A DNA stretch of 64,000 nucleotides from UKL13-2 sp044229235 (GTDB lineage: Bacteria; Pseudomonadota; Gammaproteobacteria; Burkholderiales; Usitatibacteraceae): the NCBI GenBank assembly GCA_044229235.1, contig JBGATH010000012.1:32523-96522 (forward strand), in the 5' to 3' direction. The first letter of the stretch is position 1. Each line of letters opens with the position of its first letter. Below are positions 41,469 through 50,430 of the stretch, piece after piece. The notes under the pieces are model-generated. The model was not told the DNA's origin. It saw only the letters and a list, made by a program, of their open reading frames with translations, and searched no databases. Both the position numbers and the translations under genes were made by a program.

Positions 41469-42644
41469 TCAGCCTTTCGCGCGCAGTCGCCAGAGCGACG
41501 TGACTTCCTGCGCGCGCGCCGCGTGCAGCGGGTCGCCCGCATCGCCGGCGCGCGGATGCGTCGGCCGTGTGTCGATGCGGTCAAACACAACCAGCCCCGC
41601 GGCGGCGATCCATTCCAGCAAACTTTCGCGCGTGCGCAGACCGAGGTGCTCGGCCAGATCCGAAAGAATCAGCCAGCCTTCGCCGCCGGGTGCGAGGTGC
41701 GCGGCGAGGCCCGCAAGGAAGCCGCGCAGCATGCTGCTGTCGGGGTCGTAGATCGCACGTTCCATCGCGGACGAGGGCCGCGAGGGCAGCCACGGCGGGT
41801 TGCAAATGACCAGCGGCGCACGGCTTTCAGGAAACAGGTCTGCCTCGATTACCTCGACGCGATCGGCGAGTTTCATGCGCTGCAGGTTTTCGCGTGCGCA
41901 GGCCAGCGCGCGCGGGTCCTGATCGGTGGCAATCACCTTGGCCACACCGCGCTTGGCGAGCAGTGCGGCCAGCACCCCGGTGCCGGTACCGATATCGAAC
42001 GCCAGCGCCGGTAAGGGCGTGGGCAGCGGTGCGGTCGCCACCATATCGACGTATTCGCTGCGGATCGGCGCGAACACGCCGTAATGCGGATGCACGCGAT
42101 CGCCCAGTGCCGCTACCTCGACGCCCTTGCGGCGCCATTCGTACGCGCCGATGATGCCCAGCAGTTCGCGCAGGGAGGCCACCACCGGGCTGCCATCCGG
42201 CGGGCCCCAGGCCTCCACGCAGGCGCGTTGCGCGTCCGGCGCGCGTCGCAAGGGAACGCTGTAGTCGGGATCGAACGGCAGCAGCACCATGGCCAGCGTG
42301 CGGGCGCGTTGCGCCTGCGCCTGGCGATGCAGGTTGAACGCGTCACGCAGCGTGGCGGGCGTTTTCGGCTTGCGCGCCGCCTTGGCATCGATGCGCCGGC
42401 CCATGGCCTGCATCAGTTGTTTCGCGTTCTGAAAGTCGCCGCGCCACAACAGGGCCGTTCCCTCGGAGGCGAGCCGATACGCGTCATTGGCCGTCATGGT
42501 GTCATCGGCAACGACCACGCGTTTGGGTGGCGCCATGCCGTTTTCAGCGCGCCAGCGGGCCGAGCGTTGCTTGTTGAATTCCTGCCAGGTGATGCGAGAT
42601 TCGTTCAATGGTGCCAGCTTTCCCGACTTGGTAGGAAGCTCCAA
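41469..42644 (-). CDS. Class I SAM-dependent methyltransferase (HemK/PrmB-like)
   Basis: 391 residues. The SAM site is DIGTGTGVLAALLAKRGVAK near residue 217, and the acceptor motif is ICNPPWLPSRPSS (NPPW) near 283. NPPY/W types methylate amide or exocyclic nitrogens of glutamine, adenine or cytosine. The ~200-residue N-terminal extension is longer than in PrmB and might recognise the substrate. The start is probably TTG at 42644 (AGGA six bases upstream); the first in-frame ATG would cut 36 residues. Its last ~28 codons have a decayed copy at 39450-39540. Confidence 0.85.
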   Translation of the reverse strand: MELPTKSGKLAPLNESRITWQEFNKQRSARWRAENGMAPPKRVVVADDTMTANDAYRLASEGTALLWRGDFQNAKQLMQAMGRRIDAKAARKPKTPATLRDAFNLHRQAQAQRARTLAMVLLPFDPDYSVPLRRAPDAQRACVEAWGPPDGSPVVASLRELLGIIGAYEWRRKGVEVAALGDRVHPHYGVFAPIRSEYVDMVATAPLPTPLPALAFDIGTGTGVLAALLAKRGVAKVIATDQDPRALACARENLQRMKLADRVEVIEADLFPESRAPLVICNPPWLPSRPSSAMERAIYDPDSSMLRGFLAGLAAHLAPGGEGWLILSDLAEHLGLRTRESLLEWIAAAGLVVFDRIDTRPTHPRAGDAGDPLHAARAQEVTSLWRLRAKG

Positions 42645-42705
42645 GTGTAGTCCTGTCGTTGAGGCTGCACTCTACGCGAATGCGGTCGGCACCTTTCAGT
42701 GATCG

Positions 42706-44760
42706 CTATTGGAATGAAAAGCGCAATTCGCGCCGGGCAAAGACAGGTTCGCCCTTGACCCTCGGCGTTTCAAAGACCCACCGTCGTACCGCTGTGGCTG
42801 CGGCCCAGCCAAGCTCAAGACTCTTGGCGGAGATGACGCGCGGGAGCTGCACCATGCCATCTGGATCAATGAAGAACTCGATGACGACGTCTTCCGGCAG
42901 TGCGCCTGCGCCAGTGGCTGGCCGTGGATCGACAGGCTGCGTTTGATACAGGATGCGCGGATTCGAATCCAGCGCGCTCGTTTCCACGACTTCGTTGCTC
43001 TTGGACGCGAGCGCTCGCAACAGTAGGCGCGTGTTGGTGCCGAGGCCAGTGTCGCGTTCGTCCCAACGAAATTTTTGTGTGAATACGAAAACAGACTCGA
43101 CCGGCGCCTGATTCTTGCGTGCGGGCAGGAATTCCCACGCCTGCATCATGGCAACAGCGGCAGCGCCAAAGTCGGGATGTGTCGCCTCCAGCAGCTTGAC
43201 GCCACGCACGTTCCCCTTGGTATCTAACGCGATCGCCAGCCTGGCAGAACCGGTGGTCTCACTTTCCACGAGGTGCCTGGGATAGACCACGGGCCCGGCA
43301 ACTTTGACTCGCGGTGGCTGGTCGTATTGCAACCCGTGCGGGAGTTTCGGGTCGGTGGCGGGGCTGAATTCGTAGGCCGATTCGCCATCCGGTTTGATTG
43401 AGCTTTCGAAACTGAACGTAAATGGCATGGTAATTTTTGCGGCAATCGGAACGCCCTCCAATGTCGCCGGCTTGTACTTGCTCGCCAGTATCGATTTGAC
43501 GATGGCCAGCTCAAAGGCGGGATGCGGGGACTGGAGGACTCGCAGGTCACGTGCCTGCCCGTCCTCGCCAACTATGAACTCAACCAGACCCTGCGCACCA
43601 ATGCCCCAACGCTGCATGTTCCGCGGGTAATTCACCGGCGCGCGCTCGACAATTTTCGGGCTGCGGTCTGTTCCCTCAAGCCACCTTGTGCGGAGTTTCT
43701 CCGCATCGGCAAGTGCGCTGCCAACCTGCTCCGCACTTTCCAGCTTCGCGCGCAGCTTCGCGGCCCGCAAGCCGATCTCCGCAACTGCCCCGTGCAGGCC
43801 GTCCGGGTAGAGCGATGCCGTCAGCGCCAGGGACTTCCGGTAGTAGGTCAGCGCGCATTCATCGTCCTTTGCCTGCCCGCAGTTGTAAGCGATCGAATCT
43901 GCAAAGGAACTCAATTCAAGCGGCAGTGAGTCCGGCAACGCGGCCCAGCGCTCAAAGTATCCGATGGCCTCCTTGATCTTTTGGTAGTGCAAGGCCACGC
44001 GAACCGCCCGTCGCAGTGCAGTGGCAATCTTCGTTGGATTCCTGGTGTCCTCTGCCTCGCGCAACTGGTCGCGGACATACTTGTCGATAGCAGTCTCGTC
44101 GTCAAAACGAAGCTCCTTGCGACGCACCTGATCATCGCTCGCAACGAGCGATTGTCCGGCCTGAAGCGTGCTGCGCTCATACAGGACGAGTGGGCGCTTG
44201 CGCGTGCCATCCACCAGATTCACGCGCTGCTCCACATCCAAATCGCCACGCTCCACCGTGTAGCGAAACTCCACGTCCGGGCGCACCACTTCAGCCTTGA
44301 ACGTCGCGGCCCGCGCAAGACCTGCAATGGAACCGTGCTTCATGGCGAGCATTCGCAACGGCTGCGGCATGTTGATCCACGCCGATCCAAGTATCAGGTC
44401 GTAAATCTCTTGCCCCTCGGCCACGGCATCTACATAAAGCTTGCTGCCCGGCCCAAGACGAATCAAGACGCCGTTGTTGGATTGCAGCCTCACCGACGCG
44501 CGCCCAGGAACGGCGATGATGCTGCCACGTGTCAGGAGGCTGCCGATTGCCAGACGGGTGGTCGCAGGCTTGCGCGTCGGCAGTGGCTGAATCTCCACAC
44601 CATCCAGGCTTTCGACGCTCTTTCCTTCAACCGAGAGGCCGGTGACCTTCATTACTGGCAGCGGCATCATGGTCGGGTTCGCCCAGGCGAAGCTTGACCA
44701 CAGGGCGAGCATCGCCAGCAGATTGGACGTTACGCGCAGGGTACGAATTGAGTTCAGCAA
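42706..44760 (-). CDS. FecR-domain protein fused to three TonB-C-like repeats
   Basis: 684 residues, probably starting at TTG 44760 (AGGTGG upstream), with a signal peptide. Residues ~70-200 form a FecR-type domain (LTRGSIIAVPGRASVRLQSN, IRLGPGSKLYVDA). A helical middle (~210-350) has TPR-like pairs. Then come three TonB C-terminal-like units: NYPRNMQRWGIGAQGLVEFI near 380, VYPRHLVESETTGSARLAIA near 490, and a shorter one around VVIEFFIDPDGMVQLPRVIS near 620. TonB-C domains normally contact receptor TonB boxes or peptidoglycan. Three in one exported protein with FecR and no N-terminal anchor helix other than the signal is an unusual design. GC content is a little lower than in neighbours. Confidence 0.8.
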   Translation of the reverse strand: MLNSIRTLRVTSNLLAMLALWSSFAWANPTMMPLPVMKVTGLSVEGKSVESLDGVEIQPLPTRKPATTRLAIGSLLTRGSIIAVPGRASVRLQSNNGVLIRLGPGSKLYVDAVAEGQEIYDLILGSAWINMPQPLRMLAMKHGSIAGLARAATFKAEVVRPDVEFRYTVERGDLDVEQRVNLVDGTRKRPLVLYERSTLQAGQSLVASDDQVRRKELRFDDETAIDKYVRDQLREAEDTRNPTKIATALRRAVRVALHYQKIKEAIGYFERWAALPDSLPLELSSFADSIAYNCGQAKDDECALTYYRKSLALTASLYPDGLHGAVAEIGLRAAKLRAKLESAEQVGSALADAEKLRTRWLEGTDRSPKIVERAPVNYPRNMQRWGIGAQGLVEFIVGEDGQARDLRVLQSPHPAFELAIVKSILASKYKPATLEGVPIAAKITMPFTFSFESSIKPDGESAYEFSPATDPKLPHGLQYDQPPRVKVAGPVVYPRHLVESETTGSARLAIALDTKGNVRGVKLLEATHPDFGAAAVAMMQAWEFLPARKNQAPVESVFVFTQKFRWDERDTGLGTNTRLLLRALASKSNEVVETSALDSNPRILYQTQPVDPRPATGAGALPEDVVIEFFIDPDGMVQLPRVISAKSLELGWAAATAVRRWVFETPRVKGEPVFARRELRFSFQ

Positions 44761-44862
44761 TGGCCACCTGTCATTGTTCGTGGTGCCGGCATGTTAAATG
44801 ACATTTTCCCGTCCGCCGGGGCGTGCCATGTCCATCAGACTGGAAGCCCGCATCGCAATCTG

Positions 44863-44928
44863 AAACTCCAGAACTGGCGTGCGTCCCAGGCCGAAAGTGG
44901 CCGGAACGCCGCGCCAGTGCTGGAGTTT
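44863..44928. repeat. Dispersed palindromic repeat, copy R6
   Basis: Arms AAACTCCAGAACTGGCGTGC and GCCGCGCCAGTGCTGGAGTTT (minus one base) around CCCAGGCCGAAAGTGGCCGG. It lies downstream of the alpha/beta hydrolase and upstream of the FecR gene. Confidence 0.9.
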
Positions 44929-44955
44929 GCTTGCCGGGTGTGGGGCTAACTCAAG

Positions 44956-45021
44956 TTACTTGCCCGCCGTGAATTTCTCGTCGAGGAACTGCTGAACCGA
45001 GGTGAACAGCTGCATGCGGTT
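44956..45021 (-). pseudogene. Stranded C-terminal codons of the alpha/beta hydrolase, beyond an in-frame TAG
   Basis: Past the TAG at 45022-45024 the same frame continues NRMQLFTSVQQFLDEKFTAG then Lys and TAA (44956-44958). It reads as the normal terminal helix of this hydrolase type, separated from the gene by a single stop codon. Confidence 0.75.
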
Positions 45022-46020
45022 CTATTCCATGATGACCGTATGCGTGCCCTCGCCGATTTGCACGTAGCGCTTGTAGGTGGCGCCGGTGAGTTTTTCGAAG
45101 TAGGCGTAGAGCATGTAACTCGGCAGGTCCTGGTCCCATTCGGCGTGGGCCAGAAACACCGGCACCTTGATCAGGCCGGGGTCGTAGAGCGGCTTGCCGG
45201 CGGCCCAGAAATCACGCGTGTCCTGCACGGTGCCGTTGGGCGCGCGCAATGTCTGCGGCGTGAGTTTTGATCCGATCGGGTCGGTGGCGAAGGTGGCGTC
45301 GGCCCAGGCTTCGAACCAGCCGGGCGGAATCAGCGTGGCCTTCTTGTCCTCGGGAACGCCGGTCAGCCAGCGCGCCTTGGCGGCATCTTTTGAAACCGTG
45401 CGATAGGCGCCGATCTTTCCGCCGCTGTCGGTCAATGCCGCCGTGTTGCGCACCCATTGCGGCGCGTACAGCACCAGTTTGTTCACCTTGTCATTGTTCT
45501 GTGTGGTGTACCAGCCCATGATGGATGTGCCCCACGACCAGCCCAGCAGATTCAGCTTGTAGGCGCCGCGCCGCTTGAGGATGAAATTTACCGCCGCGCC
45601 CACGTCCTTCACCGCTTGTTCGGTGCGCACGATCGGGCCGTTCATTTCCGGTGGCTGACCCATCTCCGGCGGGCGCGTGGACTTGCCGTAGCCGCGCAAA
45701 TCCACCAGGTAAACGTCGTAGCCGTGGCTGGCGATGTAGTCCATCCACGACATGCCGTTCAGTTGCAAGTCGAATGCGGTTTCGGACGGATAGGTCGAGC
45801 CGTGCACATACAGCAGGATCTTTTCGTTGGGGAACGCGCTCACGCCCAGCGGGTGCTTGTTGCGCACGTACAAATCGATGCCCGCATCGCCGGAGGGCAC
45901 CATGAATTCCTCCATGGCAACTTTCAGCGGCGGCGGTACCTCGGCCGGGGTATTCGCCAGCAAGCCGGCACTGGTGAACGACAACAGTAATAGGGCAAAC
46001 ACCTTGATGTGGACTTGCAT
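45022..46020 (-). CDS. Exported alpha/beta-fold hydrolase, truncated by an in-frame TAG
   Basis: 332 residues up to the TAG, from the ATG at 46020 (AGGAGGAG upstream), with a signal peptide (KVFALLLLSFTSAGLLANTP). The oxyanion region is ILLYVHGSTYPSETAF, the nucleophile elbow LLGWSWGTSIMGWY (GxSxG), the acid is in LAHAEWDQDLPSY, and the His in GEGTHTVIME right before the stop. The triad is therefore intact even though the last 21 codons are cut off. A Lys AAG-to-TAG change would explain it. The protein may still fold, or the gene may be decaying. Confidence 0.82.
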   Translation of the reverse strand: MQVHIKVFALLLLSFTSAGLLANTPAEVPPPLKVAMEEFMVPSGDAGIDLYVRNKHPLGVSAFPNEKILLYVHGSTYPSETAFDLQLNGMSWMDYIASHGYDVYLVDLRGYGKSTRPPEMGQPPEMNGPIVRTEQAVKDVGAAVNFILKRRGAYKLNLLGWSWGTSIMGWYTTQNNDKVNKLVLYAPQWVRNTAALTDSGGKIGAYRTVSKDAAKARWLTGVPEDKKATLIPPGWFEAWADATFATDPIGSKLTPQTLRAPNGTVQDTRDFWAAGKPLYDPGLIKVPVFLAHAEWDQDLPSYMLYAYFEKLTGATYKRYVQIGEGTHTVIME

Positions 46021-46218
46021 GACGACTCCTCCTGTCTGTTTTTCTTGAACGCCGCCGTGCCACGGCCGCGTGGGCGCGACTCGGTTCGAGTCTAGTCCAA
46101 GCGTGAAAATTGGGCATTGATACAGACCGGCACAATTCCACCGCGCGTGTCCAGTTGTGTTCGGCGGCAAATGCAGATAAAACGTCACGTTCATTCACAC
46201 GCGGTTCGGGGAGAAAAA

Positions 46219-49200
46219 ATGAAGGTTTTCTGGGTGATCAAGCGCTGCTGCGTTGCAGCAATCCTGGCGCTGGCTGGATTTTCGGCCAGTGCGCAATCCG
46301 GGCAGACGCTGCTGATCCGGCAGCCGGCCATTTCGCGCGACCATCTTGCCTTTGTCTATGCCGGCGACATCTGGCTGGCCAATCGCAATGGCCAAAACCC
46401 GGTGCGCCTCACCGCGCATCCCGCGGATGAAGTCGGCCCGGTGTTTTCGCCGGACGGCAAATGGATTGCGTTCACCGCGCGCTACGACGGCAACACCGAT
46501 GTGTACGTGGTGTCGGTCGATGGCGGCCAGCCCAAGCGACTCACCTGGCATCCCGGCACCGACACGGCCACCGGCTGGAGCGTGGATGGCAAGCGCGTGC
46601 TGTTCGCTTCGCCTCGCGAAATCGGCAATGGCCGCAGCAACCAGCTGTATGAAGTGTCGGTCGAGGGCGGCTTCGAGAAAAAACTGATGGAAGCGCAGGC
46701 GTTTGAAGGCGTCTGGTCACCCGACGGCAAGCGCCTGGCCTACCGGCCTTATCGCATGTCGCATTCCGGCGGCGCGGGCTGGCGGCAGAATCGCGGCGGC
46801 AGCACGCCGCCGATCTGGATCATGGACACGGCCACGGGTGCCTGGGAATCGATTCCGCATGTGAATGCCAGCGACTCCAACCCGATGTGGGTGGGGAACG
46901 ACATCGTTTTCATTTCCGATCGCAACGATGGCGCGGCCAATCTGTTCCTTTACAGCGCGCAAGCGAAAACCGTCAGGCAACTCACCAAGGAAACCGTGTG
47001 GGATGTGAAAAGCGCGGGCGCATTCGGCAACACCGTCGTGTTCGAGGTCGGTGGCCGCCTGAAGGAAATTGACGTCGCCACCGGCGCCATCCGCGAACTG
47101 CCCATCAACCTCGCCACGCAAGCCATCCAGGCCCGGCCGCAGTGGAAAGATGCCGCTTCGGTGATGACCTCGGCAAAACTCTCGGCCACCGGCAAACGCG
47201 TGGTGGTGAGCGCGCGCGGCGATATTTTCACCGTGCCGGTGAAGGACGGCTCGGTGCGCAACCTCACGGCGACAGCCGGCGTGCGCGAGAAGGATGCCTT
47301 GTGGAGTCCCGACGGCAAGCGCGTCGCCTACATCTCCGACTCGGGCATGCATCACAAGCTGGTGTTGCGTGACCAGGCAGGCCTGGAAAAAGCGCAAACG
47401 CTGGAACTGGGCAAGAACGGCTACTTCACCCTGCTGGCCTGGTCGCCCGACGGCAAGACCATCGTCTACCAGGACAATCACCTGAACCTGTATGCGATCA
47501 CACTCGCCAACGGCGCGACCAAACTCATCGACAACCGCAAACGCCGCGGCCCGTTCCGCGTCTCGATTTCGCAGGACAGCCGCTGGCTGGCGTATGCGAT
47601 CGCGGGCGAGAACCTGTTCAACCACATTCGCATCTACGACTTCACCACCGGCAAGAGCGTGGCCGTCACCGATGGCCTGAGCTACGCCGACGATCCGGTG
47701 TTTGCCGGCAGCGACTATCTCTACTTCACAGCGTCGATCAATACCGGCCCGTCGCAGGTCGGCTTGGATATGTCGTCGCAGGAGCGTCCGGTGCGCGACG
47801 GCATTTATGCGTTGGTGCTGGCCGCAGACGGCAAGTCACCGATGGCGCCACGCACGGGTGATGAAGAGGACAAGAAGGAGCCACCCAAGGATGCCGCCAA
47901 GGACGCCCCGAAGGACGGCGAAGCCGCAAAGCCGGCCGACGGCGCCAAGCCGGATGCGGCCAAGCCCGCTGCCGCCGCCAAGCCTGCCGCCAAACCGGAA
48001 CCGCCGAAACCGGTGAAGATTGATTTCGATGGCCTGCAGCAGCGCGTGGTGGCACTGCCGCTGGCCGAGCGCAGCTACGACAGCCTCGCGATTGCGTCCG
48101 ACGGCGCGCTGTTCTACCTCGAACGTCGCCAGCCCGGCGTGAGCAACGAGCCACCCGAGGCCGAGTCGCCCGGCAATGCCGAGCTGTATCGCTTCAACTT
48201 CGAAGAGCGCAAATCCAAGTCCATCAAGCAGGGCGTGCAGAACTTCAGCATCAGCGCCGACGGCAAGAAACTCTTGCTGCAATACAACCGCGGCAAGCTC
48301 GAAATCGCCGACGCCAACGAAAAGCTCGATGCCAAGCCCATCGACATGAGCCAGGTCGGCATGGTGGTCGATCCGCGCCAGGAATGGCAGCACATCTTCG
48401 ACGAAACCTGGCTGATGGAAAAGGAATTCTTCTACGACGCCAACCTGCATGGCCTGGATTGGAACGCGGTGCGCGCGCGTTACCAGCCGCTGGTCGCGCA
48501 TGTGCAACGTCGCGAGGACCTCAACGAAGTGCTGCGCGAAATGATCGGCGAGTTGCAGGTGGCGCACAACAATGTGATTGGCGGCGACGTGCATCGTGAA
48601 CGCCCCTCGGCCACCGGCCTGCTCGGTGCCGATTTCGCGGTGGAAAACGACCACTACCGCATCAAGCACATTTACCCGGGCGATCGCTGGAATCCGTTCA
48701 TGAAATCACCGCTGGCGGTGGCCGGCCTGGGTGTGAAAGCGGGTGACTACATCATGGCGGTCAATGGCCGCCCGGTGTCGGGCAAGGAAAACCTGTACGC
48801 CTTCCTGGAAAACACGGTGGGCAAGCAAGTCACGCTGACGATCGCCGCTGATGCGTCGGGCAAGGCTTCGCGCAACGTGGTGGTGCAGCCCATCGCCAGC
48901 GAAGCCTCGCTGCGGCAGTGGAACTGGATCGAGCGCAACCGCCAGGCCGTGGAAAAGGCCACCAACGGTCGTGTGGCTTATGTCTATCTGCCCGACACGG
49001 CAGGCGACGGCTACAAGCACTTCAACCGCATGTTCTTCGCGCAGGTGGAAAAGGACGGCATCATCGTCGACGACCGGCGCAACAGCGGTGGGCAGGCGGC
49101 CAACTACGTCACCGACGTGCTGAGCCGCACGCACCTGGCCGGCTGGAAGGATCGTGACGGACTGACCTTTGAAACGCCCGGCGGCGCCATTTACGGGCCC

Positions 49201-49581
49201 AAGGCCATGCTGATCGACCAGGACGCCGGCTCGGGAGGGGATTTCCTGCCCTACGCCTTCAAACGCATGGGACTGGGCCCATTGATCGGCAAGCGCACCT
49301 GGGGCGGCTTGATCGGCATCTCCGCCAATCCGCCGCTGATCGACGGCGGCACGCTGACCGTGCCGTTCTTCCGTTTCTTCACCCCCGAAAAAGAGTGGCG
49401 TGTGGAGAACGAAGGCGTGGCGCCGGACATCGACGTGGTCCTCGATCCGGCGGAAGTGAACAAGGGCCGCGACACACAGCTCGATGCCGCCATCAAGTCG
49501 GTGATGCAGCGCCTCGGCGATACGCCCAGCGCGACCAAGGCGCGCAAGGTGCCACCAGCGCCGGCCGCATTGGGAAAGTAG
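46219..49581 (+). CDS. Tricorn-type S41 peptidase
   Basis: 1120 residues from the ATG at 46219 (GGGGAG upstream), with a signal peptide. Residues ~30-600 form two beta-propellers of TolB/WD40 type (DEVGPVFSPDGKWIAFTARY, VWSPDGKRLAYRPYR). A ~50-residue Lys/Ala/Pro linker follows at about 560-610. Then come the tricorn core domains, a PDZ domain (GLGVKAGDYIMAVNGRPVSG) and the S41 catalytic core, with the nucleophile Ser in DQDAGSGGDFLPYAFK and LIGKRTWGGLIGI after it. Tricorn proteases cut peptides of about 6-12 residues. Export signals a periplasmic role here. It is divergent from the hydrolase. Confidence 0.92.
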   Translation: MKVFWVIKRCCVAAILALAGFSASAQSGQTLLIRQPAISRDHLAFVYAGDIWLANRNGQNPVRLTAHPADEVGPVFSPDGKWIAFTARYDGNTDVYVVSVDGGQPKRLTWHPGTDTATGWSVDGKRVLFASPREIGNGRSNQLYEVSVEGGFEKKLMEAQAFEGVWSPDGKRLAYRPYRMSHSGGAGWRQNRGGSTPPIWIMDTATGAWESIPHVNASDSNPMWVGNDIVFISDRNDGAANLFLYSAQAKTVRQLTKETVWDVKSAGAFGNTVVFEVGGRLKEIDVATGAIRELPINLATQAIQARPQWKDAASVMTSAKLSATGKRVVVSARGDIFTVPVKDGSVRNLTATAGVREKDALWSPDGKRVAYISDSGMHHKLVLRDQAGLEKAQTLELGKNGYFTLLAWSPDGKTIVYQDNHLNLYAITLANGATKLIDNRKRRGPFRVSISQDSRWLAYAIAGENLFNHIRIYDFTTGKSVAVTDGLSYADDPVFAGSDYLYFTASINTGPSQVGLDMSSQERPVRDGIYALVLAADGKSPMAPRTGDEEDKKEPPKDAAKDAPKDGEAAKPADGAKPDAAKPAAAAKPAAKPEPPKPVKIDFDGLQQRVVALPLAERSYDSLAIASDGALFYLERRQPGVSNEPPEAESPGNAELYRFNFEERKSKSIKQGVQNFSISADGKKLLLQYNRGKLEIADANEKLDAKPIDMSQVGMVVDPRQEWQHIFDETWLMEKEFFYDANLHGLDWNAVRARYQPLVAHVQRREDLNEVLREMIGELQVAHNNVIGGDVHRERPSATGLLGADFAVENDHYRIKHIYPGDRWNPFMKSPLAVAGLGVKAGDYIMAVNGRPVSGKENLYAFLENTVGKQVTLTIAADASGKASRNVVVQPIASEASLRQWNWIERNRQAVEKATNGRVAYVYLPDTAGDGYKHFNRMFFAQVEKDGIIVDDRRNSGGQAANYVTDVLSRTHLAGWKDRDGLTFETPGGAIYGPKAMLIDQDAGSGGDFLPYAFKRMGLGPLIGKRTWGGLIGISANPPLIDGGTLTVPFFRFFTPEKEWRVENEGVAPDIDVVLDPAEVNKGRDTQLDAAIKSVMQRLGDTPSATKARKVPPAPAALGK

Positions 49582-49594
49582 TATAGGAACCAAA

Positions 49595-49660
49595 AAAGTC
49601 CAGCGTTGGCGCGCCTCCCAGGGCATTTTTGCTCTGGAAGGCGCGCCAGCGCTTGAGTTT
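49595..49660. repeat. Dispersed palindromic repeat, copy R7
   Basis: AAAAGTCCAGCGTTGGCGCG and GGCGCGCCAGCGCTTGAGTTT (one base shared) around CCCAGGGCATTTTTGCTCTGG. It begins 13 bp after the tricorn stop. Confidence 0.88.
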
Positions 49661-49837
49661 GGAATCAGACACCGGGTTTTGCGCCGGTGAGGCTCGCAAG
49701 GCGTCCCTGCTCGCGACACGCTGGCGCCAATGGCACCCACGGCACGTCGACTCGTCGGCTGGTGAGGGTGCGCCAGCCGCCTGACCTGTCACTATTTCGC
49801 CTTCCCGGCGCTTCGCCGGATTCGCAGGAGGCTGGCC

Positions 49838-50299
49838 ATGTACACATTCTGGAAGTTGCTGCACCTGCTGGCGATGGTGCTGTTCCTCGGCAACATCATC
49901 ACCGGCCTGTTCTGGCACCGCCACGCGTTGCGCACCATGAATCGTGAACTGCTGGCCTTCACCATGGACGGCATCATTCGCAGCGACCGCTGGATGACCA
50001 TTCCCGCCGTCGTGGTCCTAACCAGTGCCGGCATTGCCGCGGCGGTGGCCGGTGGCCTGCCGCTGCTGCGCACCGGCTGGATCTTCTGGTCGGTATTGGC
50101 GTTGAGCCTGTCGGGGGTCACCTTCGGCGTGTTCGTCGCTCCGCTCCAGCGGCAGCTGCGGACACTGGCCACCGCCTCCGGTGCCTTCGACGACGCGCAA
50201 TACCGCCGCCTGAGCCTGCGCTGGGAACTGTGGGGCGGCGTGGCAACTGCATTGCCGCTGGTGGCGGTGGTGCTGATGGTCAGCAAACCCGCGCTCTGA
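49838..50299 (+). CDS. DUF2269-like membrane protein
   Basis: 153 residues; AGGAGG sits eight bases before the ATG. It has four membrane helices: WKLLHLLAMVLFLGNIITGL, TIPAVVVLTSAGIAAAVAGG, WIFWSVLALSLSGVTFGVFV and a final helix ending MVSKPAL. The early KLLHxxxxxxxxGN pattern with a His in helix 1 is typical of DUF2269 and related heme/Cu-associated small membrane proteins. Function unknown. Confidence 0.75.
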   Translation: MYTFWKLLHLLAMVLFLGNIITGLFWHRHALRTMNRELLAFTMDGIIRSDRWMTIPAVVVLTSAGIAAAVAGGLPLLRTGWIFWSVLALSLSGVTFGVFVAPLQRQLRTLATASGAFDDAQYRRLSLRWELWGGVATALPLVAVVLMVSKPAL

Positions 50300-50430
50300 A
50301 ATTTCCCGGAGCGCCGCTGTGCCGCTGGCATGTGCAGTGGCTGGCCGCATCGGTCACAATATCGCCTTTGCCGGCACCCTCCGCGCCCGGAGTGGCCGGC
50401 TTCGATTCCGCCCACAACAGGACTTACCGA

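Noticed and set aside
46117..46218. Upstream extension of the tricorn protease
   Set aside because: The signal peptide and a GGGGAG ribosome-binding site mark the ATG at 46219.
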